The position numbers were made by a program, and so were the translations under genes. Below, piece by piece: positions 1 through 6,014 of a stretch of 25,741 nucleotides of DNA (positions within the stretch are counted from its first letter, which is position 1; every line of letters starts with the position of its first letter). The notes under the pieces are model-generated. The model had not been told where the DNA came from. It worked only from the letters and a program-made list of their open reading frames with translations, and did no database searches. The stretch is from an uncultured Mollicutes bacterium (GTDB taxonomy: Bacteria > Bacillota_I > Bacilli_A > ML615J-28 > CAG-313), in assembly GCA_900538885.1 (NCBI GenBank), contig UQAI01000020.1:1-25741 (forward strand). The letters run 5' to 3'.

Positions 1-104
1 TAAAAACTAAATATAAAAATTATAATTTTATATGTACATGTACTTATATTTAATTTAAAATAGCTTAAATAACTATTTTTTTTATTTATGACGGGGGGAG
101 TAGT

Positions 105-173
105 ATGGCGCCTGTAGCAGGCGCGGCACTATTTAGAAGTGTTAGTGTATGTTATATAGAGAGTTTGGGGTAG
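105..173 (+). CDS. putative 22-aa micro-ORF containing a GC-rich hairpin
   Basis: The frame starts at ATG 105, four bases after a strong GGGGGGAG ribosome-binding-like stretch (93-100), and would encode a 22-residue peptide beginning MAPVAGAALF. Codons 2-7 are made by a perfect inverted repeat (7-bp stem, 3-base loop, 108-124). That is strikingly GC-rich for this genome, so the segment may be an RNA or DNA structure and not a gene. The stop is 3 bases before the next small ORF, as in a polycistronic message. I recognise no family. The G-rich ribosome site favours translation; the tiny length argues against confidence. Confidence 0.3.
   Translation: MAPVAGAALFRSVSVCYIESLG
108..124. repeat. 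GC-rich perfect hairpin (7-bp stem)
   Basis: GCGCCTG and CAGGCGC are exact reverse complements separated by TAG. There is no T-run on either strand, so it does not look like a simple terminator. It stands out in an otherwise roughly 25-30% GC background. It could be a protein-binding site, an RNA element or the remnant of a mobile-element end. Confidence 0.7.
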
Positions 174-176
174 AGT

Positions 177-275
177 ATGATAAGTACTAATATATTAATT
201 GATTATGTGTTGGGGGGGAAGAGTTTTGAAGAGTTTAGGGGAGTTTTGGATTATATAGGTATTATTAAGTGCTAA
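177..275 (+). CDS. putative 32-aa small protein
   Basis: The ATG follows the preceding micro-ORF stop by 3 bases, and the upstream TTGGGGTAGAG can serve as a ribosome site. The peptide starts MISTNILIDYVLGGKSFEEF and ends in Cys. It is mildly amphipathic, with no signal peptide or membrane segment. It shares the extreme G-over-C bias of its neighbours. No known family is recognised. Support comes only from the compact head-to-tail arrangement with the other three small ORFs. Confidence 0.35.
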   Translation: MISTNILIDYVLGGKSFEEFRGVLDYIGIIKC

Positions 276-308
276 ATTAAATGAAAATATATTATAAGGA
301 GATTTTAT

Positions 309-452
309 ATGAAAAAGCTAAATGAAGAATTATTTGTTAATGTAAAGAAAGGCTATGGTAAGGATTTAAAAGAAAAGTTTAAAAAGTTATTATTTGATAT
401 TAGTTTAGCTATTATTAAAGATGAGTATTTGGTTAATAATAGTGAGAAGTAG
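309..452 (+). CDS. small 47-aa protein, paralogue of the next ORF
   Basis: An AAGGAGA ribosome site at about 296-302 precedes ATG 309 with good spacing. The protein is 47 residues, Lys/Glu-rich, soluble and probably helical. Aligned without gaps to the following 65-aa ORF it shares LFV, then exactly 17 residues, then a (L/I)FDI(S/A) motif and an I(I/V)xD-x-Y ending. The two are therefore likely tandem paralogues of an unrecognised small family. Its stop (450-452) is 3 bases from the next ATG, which suggests translational coupling. The coding strand contains almost no C. Function unknown. Confidence 0.55.
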   Translation: MKKLNEELFVNVKKGYGKDLKEKFKKLLFDISLAIIKDEYLVNNSEK

Positions 453-455
453 ATT

Positions 456-653
456 ATGAGTAAGATAGTAGATTATAATGAGATATGTAATAAATTATTT
501 GTTGATTATGAAGATATAATTGATAGATTTTTACTAATAAGGTTGAGAAGTAAGATATTTGATATAGCTATGTGTATTGTTAATGATACTTATATAGGTG
601 GGGAATTGAGTGAGTGGTATTATAAAAGAAATAAAAAAGAGCTTAACATGTAG
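456..653 (+). CDS. small 65-aa protein, paralogue of the preceding ORF
   Basis: This encodes a 65-residue, largely helical soluble protein with KLFV near residue 14, IFDIA near residue 35 and a C-terminal extension. It has the same gapless motif spacing as the 47-aa ORF just upstream. Translation is probably coupled, because ATG 456 lies 3 bases after the upstream stop. The last codons (Glu-Leu-Asn-Met) and the stop sit inside the stem and loop of the terminator at 631-676, so termination and the gene end are fused. No known family is recognised. The gene lies in the strongly C-depleted block that ends here. Confidence 0.55.
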   Translation: MSKIVDYNEICNKLFVDYEDIIDRFLLIRLRSKIFDIAMCIVNDTYIGGELSEWYYKRNKKELNM

Positions 654-680
654 TAATGTTAAGCTTTTGTTTTTGTTATT
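631..680. terminator. bidirectional hairpin terminator, repeat copy A
   Basis: A perfect 10-bp stem (AGCTTAACAT 640-649 with ATGTTAAGCT 656-665) and a 6-base loop are followed by a T-rich tail on the plus strand. On the minus strand the stem is followed by CTTTTTT. It would end the small-ORF cluster and also the converging glycanase gene. The 5' flank (631-646) and 3' arm plus tail (654-680) are identical to parts of a second copy at 3039-3103. Confidence 0.8.
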
Positions 681-832
681 TTGTTAAATGTTATTATTAC
701 ATTTGTATTGAATAGTTTTTGCAATTTGTTTTGTATGATTTTTTGCAAAGCAAATTGTATAATTACAAGTTGTAGCTGCACAGACACAAATGCGCCAAAA
801 GATACAAAACTCATTGCGACGATTCTACGCAT
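659..832 (-). CDS. possible 57-aa antisense ORF or decayed coding remnant
   Basis: A minus-strand frame from ATG 832 to TAA 659 encodes 57 residues starting MRRIVAMSFVSFGAF and containing IIQNKLQK. The segment near repeat copy B on the same strand also encodes an IIQNK-like string (about 3120-3175, no start). Both may therefore descend from one ancestral sequence. There is no clear ribosome site. It lies in the gap between the small-ORF terminator and the glycanase end. I see no other gene in 654-882; the overlapping plus-strand frame looks non-coding. Confidence 0.2.
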   Translation of the reverse strand: MRRIVAMSFVSFGAFVSVQLQLVIIQFALQKIIQNKLQKLFNTNVIITFNKITKTKA

Positions 833-882
833 TATTATGTCGTGTTTTGTTGAATTTGTAAATAGTTTTGAGAATTTTAATT

Positions 883-2898
883 CTAAATATTTTCTTCAAC
901 AAACATATTCTTTGTACTAACAATCTTACCATTTTTTATAGTTAATTCAATAACCCCTACTTCTTTATTATCTTTATTAGTAGCTATTATAGCAACAACA
1001 CCATCATTAAATATTGAAATTGTTGAATACTTGCTGATTGTTAGGATATTAGTATCTGTAGAATACCAATCATATTTCAAACGAGAAGTGGGCTTACCAT
1101 TAGTAATTATATAACATTGTAGCTGCTTATCGTTATTCTCTTTAATTTCAATAGCAAATGAACAATCATATAACTTATAATCAACCATTATATTTTTTTG
1201 ATAATAATAAGTATATCCTTCTACTTCAAATAAAAAGTAATATATACCTGGTTCAATAGCATATAACTTACCATCTTTTTCAACAAACTTATCTTTATCA
1301 TATTTAACATCAACATTATATACTTCATTTGTTAAAATATTAGTCAGTTGTGTTGGAATAATTACAGGATCTGATAATTTGCAAATATCATTACTAATTT
1401 CTTTAAAATACGGTAATACTTCTTTTTCTACATATAGTTTCTCAAATACTTTTTGAAATTCTTGGTATTTCCATTCCCCAGTCTCTTTATTAATAATTGA
1501 AAAAGTAAATTCTCTATCATAATAGCTTAAAAAAGAATCCCAACTAATACATTTAATTCCATAGTTATAACTTACATTTATATAGTACTCAAGCCATTTA
1601 CTTCTTTCAATAATATTATTTTTATCACGAGAACCATATTCAGTCATCAAAACTGCAATATTATTGTCTAAAAATTTATCTTTAATATTTTTGAAATGAC
1701 TGGTTAATTCAATTTGATATTCTGCTTTTTTATCATCCCAACTTGCTTCATCATATGTACTATCATGCACAAAACCAAAAGGGCCATAATAATGTAAACT
1801 AATAATAATATAATCATCATTAGGAACTTTGAAGTGCTTTAAAACTTCATCATTACTATTACCCCATATTGGTGTTATCAATAAATGTCTATATTTATTA
1901 TTATATCCTTGACTCCTAATAATTTCTACAAACTCTTCATTTAATAAATTTAATATTAGTGCACCTTCTCTTGTATATCCATTAGTTATATAATCACGAG
2001 GTTCATTTAAAAATGAAAACATTAATCTTTCATCATAATCAATAAAATAATTACCTATTTGATCCCATAGTTTTTTCATAATTTCTACTGTTTTATCATA
2101 TTGACAATAATTTAAACTACTCCAAGCATCTTCATAACTATCATATGAAGTGATAATAACATAAAAATTATATTCTAAAAGTGTATCGACTATCTTTTTA
2201 GTTACAATTAGTACATCTTCATCAATATCGTAATCTTCATTCATATACTCATACCAATTTATTGGAAGACTAACTATATTAAAACCACTTTGTTTTAATG
2301 TTTTTATCATCGGTTCTATATTACCATTTAAACTCTTATAATCATCATAATAATCTACAAAATTAAAGCCACCAGTTATATCTTTTATTAACTCAGTTGA
2401 AGATATTTTATTTATCGTTAATTTTTGATAAACAGCCTTATAAACAACATCATTTGTAACTGCCTCAATTTCTTTATCAAAACCAATGAATTCATAACCA
2501 TCTTTATAAAATACAGGTGTTTGAGGAAATTCATTATATGCAAGATATTGTACTTCCTTTCCACTTATTAAAGTCCCTTCATCTGAATCAAAAGTAACAC
2601 AATATATTTTATTTTCCTTAATTTGATAATCACATATTATACACTTTAATATTCTATTATTTAACTCATCCACATATTCTTCAAACCTATGAGAGATAAT
2701 ATCGATTGAACTTGATTCCAATACTTTGTGACAATTAATACACAACAACTCTTTTATTCCTTCGGTTTTACATGTAGGTTCTTGTAATATTGTCCATTTT
2801 AAATCATGGCCATTTTCACATTCATATTTGTCATCCGCATTGCATGAAATAAGTACAAACATTAAAATAATCATAATTATAATACCAATTTTACGCAT
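883..2898 (-). CDS. secreted GH5-family glycanase lipoprotein
   Basis: This 671-aa protein begins with a lipoprotein signal peptide (hydrophobic residues 5-18, lipobox LISC with Cys19), so it is expected to be anchored outside the membrane. Residues 26-90 hold paired Cys motifs (CENGH, PTC, CINC, CIIC) of the kind seen in secreted proteins of gut Firmicutes. Residues about 98-158 resemble an InlB/Listeria-Bacteroides (Flg_new) repeat. Residues about 170-490 form a glycoside hydrolase family 5 (cellulase-like) barrel: FSFLNEP carries the predicted acid/base Glu299, LMTEYGS the nucleophile Glu420, and SLHYYGP and ISWDS are typical strand-end motifs. The C-terminus (about 505-660) looks like one or two Ig-like/Big_2 domains. 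The substrate is probably a beta-glucan or mannan but cannot be fixed. Ribosome site GGAGG lies before ATG 2898. It is flanked by two related terminator repeats, which hints at insertion as a unit. Confidence 0.85.
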   Translation of the reverse strand: MRKIGIIIMIILMFVLISCNADDKYECENGHDLKWTILQEPTCKTEGIKELLCINCHKVLESSSIDIISHRFEEYVDELNNRILKCIICDYQIKENKIYCVTFDSDEGTLISGKEVQYLAYNEFPQTPVFYKDGYEFIGFDKEIEAVTNDVVYKAVYQKLTINKISSTELIKDITGGFNFVDYYDDYKSLNGNIEPMIKTLKQSGFNIVSLPINWYEYMNEDYDIDEDVLIVTKKIVDTLLEYNFYVIITSYDSYEDAWSSLNYCQYDKTVEIMKKLWDQIGNYFIDYDERLMFSFLNEPRDYITNGYTREGALILNLLNEEFVEIIRSQGYNNKYRHLLITPIWGNSNDEVLKHFKVPNDDYIIISLHYYGPFGFVHDSTYDEASWDDKKAEYQIELTSHFKNIKDKFLDNNIAVLMTEYGSRDKNNIIERSKWLEYYINVSYNYGIKCISWDSFLSYYDREFTFSIINKETGEWKYQEFQKVFEKLYVEKEVLPYFKEISNDICKLSDPVIIPTQLTNILTNEVYNVDVKYDKDKFVEKDGKLYAIEPGIYYFLFEVEGYTYYYQKNIMVDYKLYDCSFAIEIKENNDKQLQCYIITNGKPTSRLKYDWYSTDTNILTISKYSTISIFNDGVVAIIATNKDNKEVGVIELTIKNGKIVSTKNMFVEENI

Positions 2899-2964
2899 AA
2901 TTTATCCTCCATATAAAATATTTAATTAATTAGATTAGAACATTATTCTTTTTAGCTTTATTAT

Positions 2965-2992
2965 ATTATACATAATTTACACTAAAAATCAA
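2965..2992 (-). promoter_or_regulatory. candidate sigma-A promoter of the glycanase gene
   Basis: On the minus strand TTGATT (2987-2992) and TATAAT (2965-2970) are 16 bases apart, giving a leader of about 60 bases before the glycanase ATG. The AT-rich context makes chance matches possible. Confidence 0.5.
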
Positions 2993-3038
2993 ATATCTCA
3001 CTTTTTAAAACACAATTATTACATTACTAGAGATAAAT

Positions 3039-3103
3039 ATAAAAAAGAGCTTAAGAAATATGAACTTTGTTCATAATAATGTTAAGCTTTTGTTTTTGTT
3101 ATT
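3039..3103. terminator. terminator of the rpsF-ssb-rpsR operon, repeat copy B
   Basis: The outer stem AGCTTAA (3048-3054) / TTAAGCT (3082-3088) encloses an inner perfect 7-bp hairpin TATGAAC-TTT-GTTCATA (3059-3075). On the minus strand the structure is followed by CTTTTTT, which suits termination of the ribosomal operon ending at 3181. It shares 16 bases on the 5' side and 27 on the 3' side with the terminator at 631-680. Besides this and the glycanase promoter I see nothing else in 2899-3180. Confidence 0.75.
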
Positions 3104-3180
3104 GTCATATGAAATAAATTTAACGAGAATATTTTGTATCATTTTGCCGAATTTATTTTGTATGATTTCAGTGTATTTTA

Positions 3181-3402
3181 CTATTCTCTAACGAATGGTA
3201 ATAAGGCCATATGACGTGCACGTTTAATTGCTACTGCAAGTTCTCTTTGATAAATCGCTTTAGTACCTGTAACACGACGTGGTAAAATTTTACCGCGGTC
3301 AGAGATAAATCTCTTTAATAAATCAGCATCTTTCCAATCTATCTTTTCAACTTTGTTGTCTGTAAAGTAGCAAGTCTTTTTACGTTTTCTAAAAGTTGCC
3401 AT
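3181..3402 (-). CDS. rpsR: 30S ribosomal protein S18
   Basis: This 73-aa, very basic protein has the S18 signature: an N-terminal RKRKKTCYF, the central DADLLKRFISDRGKILPRR and a C-terminal IKRARHMALLPF. S18 binds 16S rRNA and pairs with S6 in the platform of the small subunit. A perfect AGGAGG ribosome site lies just upstream. It is the last gene of rpsF-ssb-rpsR, the usual Firmicutes order, 14 bases after ssb. Length and motif content match the family. Confidence 0.97.
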   Translation of the reverse strand: MATFRKRKKTCYFTDNKVEKIDWKDADLLKRFISDRGKILPRRVTGTKAIYQRELAVAIKRARHMALLPFVRE

Positions 3403-3416
3403 GTATATTTATCCTC

Positions 3417-3929
3417 CTAAAATGGTAAGTCATCATCTGTAATATCGAATTGATTTTTAATATCATCAAATGGATTATCAGATGGTTCAACTGGAGCTTG
3501 TTGGCGTGTTGGTTGAGAATATTGTTGATTTGGAGTTTGTGGTTGGTAACTACTTTGTTGTCTTGGTTCATATGATGAATAATCATTATATCCACCTTGA
3601 ACGTTGCCACCATTTCTTGTTTCTAAGAAATGAACCATATCACAAATTACTTCTGTAGCCACACGATTTGAGCCATCAGTTGCTTGATATCTTCTGGTTT
3701 GAAGTTTTCCTTCAACACCAATCATTTGTCCTTTTTTAATAAAACGGGCAAGATTGTCAGCTTGTCTATTAAATGCAACGCAATTAATAAAGTCTGCTTC
3801 ACGTTCGCCATTGTTGTTGTTTCCTATTCTATTTACCGCAATTGTAAATGCGACAAAGGAAACACCATTAGGTGAAGTTCTTAATTCTGGATCTCTAGTA
3901 ATTCTTCCTACTAAAACCACTCTATTCAT
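3417..3929 (-). CDS. ssb: single-stranded DNA-binding protein
   Basis: This 170-aa protein has the canonical OB-fold start MNRVVLVGRITRDPELR, followed by FTIAVNR and FINCVAFNRQADNL within residues 1-105. A Gln/Pro/Ser-rich flexible linker (about 110-155) follows, then the acidic tip DDDLPF. That tip is the usual docking site for SSB partner proteins. SSB protects ssDNA in replication, repair and recombination. It sits between rpsF and rpsR with an AGGAGG-like site before ATG 3929. The protein is complete and typical. Confidence 0.97.
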   Translation of the reverse strand: MNRVVLVGRITRDPELRTSPNGVSFVAFTIAVNRIGNNNNGEREADFINCVAFNRQADNLARFIKKGQMIGVEGKLQTRRYQATDGSNRVATEVICDMVHFLETRNGGNVQGGYNDYSSYEPRQQSSYQPQTPNQQYSQPTRQQAPVEPSDNPFDDIKNQFDITDDDLPF

Positions 3930-3943
3930 AATAACCCTCCTAA

Positions 3944-4225
3944 TTATTCAGCAACAGTAATATGACGAATAACTGCTTCTTTGATATTAGCTAAACGTTC
4001 AAATTCTTTAACTGCTGCGGGTGTAGCATTTACGTTTAATAATACATAAAAGCCTTTCTTTTCACCAGCTACTTCGTAAGCTAAATCTCTTAAGCCCATT
4101 TCTTTAACGTTAAGAACTTCTGAACCATCAACTGTAAAAGCTTTTTCAAGTTCAGCCATTAAAGCCTTACGTGGTTCTTCCTCAACATTTGGGCGAATGA
4201 TATACATTACTTCGTATTTTTTCAT
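3944..4225 (-). CDS. rpsF: 30S ribosomal protein S6
   Basis: This is a 93-aa S6 protein: MKKYEVMYIIRPN at the start, then the conserved alpha-beta core with GLRDLAYEVAGEKKGFYVLL, and a C-terminal ERLANIKEAVIRH. I chose ATG 4225 because the perfect AAGGAGGTGG site (4231-4240) sits just before it. An upstream in-frame ATG at 4264 would place that site inside the gene and overlap the leader hairpin. S6 forms a heterodimer with S18 in the small-subunit platform. First gene of the operon, with its own promoter and structured leader. Confidence 0.97.
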   Translation of the reverse strand: MKKYEVMYIIRPNVEEEPRKALMAELEKAFTVDGSEVLNVKEMGLRDLAYEVAGEKKGFYVLLNVNATPAAVKEFERLANIKEAVIRHITVAE

Positions 4226-4297
4226 TCTTTCCACCTCCTTTTGGTCTATCGGCTTTTCACACAATTGAAAAGCAAGGATGATTACGCATAATCATAC
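4226..4297 (-). promoter_or_regulatory. structured rpsF leader, possible S6:S18 autoregulatory RNA
   Basis: The roughly 70-base 5' leader on the minus strand can fold into GATTA-TGCG-TAATC (4280-4293) and an 8-bp hairpin GCTTTTCA/TGAAAAGC (4252-4273). CCGAT follows directly on the 3' side, before the ribosome site. In many bacteria the S6:S18 complex represses its own operon by binding a leader stem-loop with an exposed CCG. The CCG next to the stem fits this loosely, but the exact consensus was not checked. Confidence 0.45.
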
Positions 4298-4303
4298 TAC
4301 AAT

Positions 4304-4332
4304 ATTATACCATAATTTTTACTTTTTGTAAA
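4304..4332 (-). promoter_or_regulatory. sigma-A promoter of rpsF-ssb-rpsR
   Basis: On the minus strand TTTACA (4327-4332), a 17-base spacer and a perfect TATAAT (4304-4309) are seen, with a TGG extension just before the -10 box. Transcription would start near 4297. This is one of the best promoters in the window. Confidence 0.8.
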
Positions 4333-4350
4333 GTAAAGTGGATTTAAGTT

Positions 4351-5142
4351 TTATTTACTAGCTTCCACTACTTTTTGATTCTTAATTTTCTTTATTAAAT
4401 AATATATACCATATACAAGTAGACATGATAAATAGAAAATGATAATTACCACAAATGGATTAATTGCTTTAGGGATAAAACCAAATACAGGATCCTTTAA
4501 GAAAAACCAGTTGTAATCATGATCAGTTGATGAATATAAAAGATTCCCAAGGGTTGCCCATAATGCAATTCCTACTATACAGCAGGCTTCTTTATATACT
4601 TTTTTGATATCTAATGCAGTTTCTTTTAATAATAACGCTAAGCATCCATAAATGAAAACTAGGCCATGATATACAAATAACTGAATTACTTCATATGAAA
4701 ATGCAGATTGACTAGAATTTAACGCTGTACCTGGAAATATCAACCACATTAATGGCGCAATTATTGATAAAACAACAACTGGAGTTTTAATTGGTTTTGC
4801 GAAAGAACAGTACTTAGAAAAAATAATTAGTGGGCACAATACTGTACAAATATGAAATGGAAATTTATCTAGTATTAATTCGCCATTTGCATCCATTGTG
4901 CCCCCATTATAAAATGGTTGAATAAAAAAATCTCCAAGATATACTACTAATACTAAGATACTAATTATTTTTAATAGTTTTTCTTTTTTGCTTTGTTCTT
5001 TTTTATTAAATAAAATGGTCAATAATACAATTGTTCCAATTATTAAAATCAAATATAGAATGTGATGCCATGAAAACATAGTCATCTTTGTAGCATCAGT
5101 TGCGGGATGTTCACCAAATATTTTTAAAAATAGTTTTCTCAT
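4351..5142 (-). CDS. YwaF/TIGR02206-family integral membrane protein (TMEM164-like), copy 1
   Basis: This 263-aa protein has about six to seven hydrophobic membrane segments and a Lys-rich cytoplasmic C-terminus. It resembles the TIGR02206/YwaF family, which I believe is related to eukaryotic TMEM164. Features supporting this are the WHH motif near residue 25, FPFHIC with His97 and Cys99, and YHGLVF with His159. Eukaryotic TMEM164 has been described as a lipid acyltransferase with an essential Cys and His; the Cys99-His159 spacing is compatible, but function here is inference. It overlaps the upstream paralogue by 4 bases (ATGA), so the two are co-translated and may form a heteromeric pair. 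Confidence 0.7.
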   Translation of the reverse strand: MRKLFLKIFGEHPATDATKMTMFSWHHILYLILIIGTIVLLTILFNKKEQSKKEKLLKIISILVLVVYLGDFFIQPFYNGGTMDANGELILDKFPFHICTVLCPLIIFSKYCSFAKPIKTPVVVLSIIAPLMWLIFPGTALNSSQSAFSYEVIQLFVYHGLVFIYGCLALLLKETALDIKKVYKEACCIVGIALWATLGNLLYSSTDHDYNWFFLKDPVFGFIPKAINPFVVIIIFYLSCLLVYGIYYLIKKIKNQKVVEASK

Positions 5143-5897
5143 TTTTCTTCTTTCCTTTTCTCTTTATTTTTATTAAAATTATAGTACCATCTTTCGGTAT
5201 AATTTAAAAATATTACTTCATAAATATTTAAACATATAAAAAGAATAATTAATCCAACAAGACCAAGTGTTATGGAATTTACTCCAGGTTTATCAATCGG
5301 AAAATGTAATAAATACATAGCATTTACTTCTGGCAAGCCACAAGCTTTAAATAAAGTATTAATAATAGTTCCGATAATTATAAACAGTAATAAACCTAGC
5401 GTGGTACTAATTGTCACATTAAGAGCATTAATTTTCACATAACCTTGAGTAAGAATAAATAAAGTACCAAAAATCATTGTAGAGTGTGATAATAAACCCT
5501 TTAGGGAACCATAATCATAAAAATTAGGGTTTGAAATAAATATCTCGTTTGCGAAAAGACCAATTAAGCCACAGATAGTTCCTGCTATTGCTAAAAATTC
5601 TGTTAGACTACGATAAATAAATGTATCTTTGTTTTTAAGAAATGCGGTGATAAGTAAAAGCCACATGCAAATATTGCATGGGTATATTGGAAATAACATT
5701 GTATTTTCAACTACTGCTTTATTACCACTAAGATAGTCTACCCATAATGAACTATAATGCAGTACTACTGTTATGACAGCTGTACACTTCAAGATGTTGT
5801 CTTTATTTTTTTCTATAGTTATTTTAGTTTTACATATACATAATAGAATTATGATAATCACCATAACAGTACATGCAAAATATAATAATTCGTGCAT
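5139..5897 (-). CDS. YwaF/TIGR02206-family integral membrane protein (TMEM164-like), copy 2
   Basis: Starting at ATG 5897, after a GGTGGGTGAT site, the protein has 252 aa. A further ATG at 5915 lacks a ribosome site. It has about seven membrane segments. It is a diverged paralogue of the next gene: FPIYPC aligns with that protein's FPFHIC (Cys74 conserved, the His replaced by Tyr) and SHSTMIFG supplies His138. It ends in a charged Lys/Glu tail whose TGA overlaps the downstream ATG, which supports TGA as a true stop codon in this genome. Retention of the Cys and His pair in both copies suggests both could be active. Physiological role unknown. Confidence 0.65.
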   Translation of the reverse strand: MHELLYFACTVMVIIIILLCICKTKITIEKNKDNILKCTAVITVVLHYSSLWVDYLSGNKAVVENTMLFPIYPCNICMWLLLITAFLKNKDTFIYRSLTEFLAIAGTICGLIGLFANEIFISNPNFYDYGSLKGLLSHSTMIFGTLFILTQGYVKINALNVTISTTLGLLLFIIIGTIINTLFKACGLPEVNAMYLLHFPIDKPGVNSITLGLVGLIILFICLNIYEVIFLNYTERWYYNFNKNKEKRKEEK

Positions 5898-5925
5898 ATT
5901 ATCACCCACCAGCATTTATACATAT

Positions 5926-5954
5926 AATTTACCATATTTTGACTTTTTTTGCAA
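5926..5954 (-). promoter_or_regulatory. candidate promoter of the ywaF-like pair
   Basis: TTGCAA (5949-5954), a 17-base spacer and TAAATT (5926-5931) preceded by TGG are seen on the minus strand. The -10 box is weak, partly rescued by the TGn extension. Confidence 0.4.
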
Positions 5955-5971
5955 TTAAATGCCTTTTTAAA

Positions 5972-6007
5972 TAAAAAAAGTCAAATACCTAAGTTGATAT
6001 TTGACTT
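5972..6007 (-). terminator. rho-independent terminator after the DUF2804 gene
   Basis: On the minus strand a perfect 10-bp stem AAGTCAAATA/TATTTGACTT (5978-5987 with 5998-6007) is followed directly by TTTTT. It starts 7 bases after the DUF2804 stop and closes the patatin-DUF2804 unit. Confidence 0.85.
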
Positions 6008-6014
6008 AATATAA

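Noticed and set aside
600..900. Convergent genes and skew change as a replication terminus.
   Set aside because: The skewed segment is under 700 bases and cut by the window edge, no dif-like site was recognised, and rpsF-ssb-rpsR is not typically at the terminus.
681..920. Plus-strand 79-codon frame rich in Cys and hydrophobic residues.
   Set aside because: It overlaps the glycanase 3' end, has no ribosome site, starts inside the terminator repeat region and shows no recognisable domain.
3389..3613. Second frame overlapping ssb, rich in Asn/His/Ile.
   Set aside because: It is a shadow of the low-complexity Gln/Pro linker of SSB in another frame; no ribosome site.
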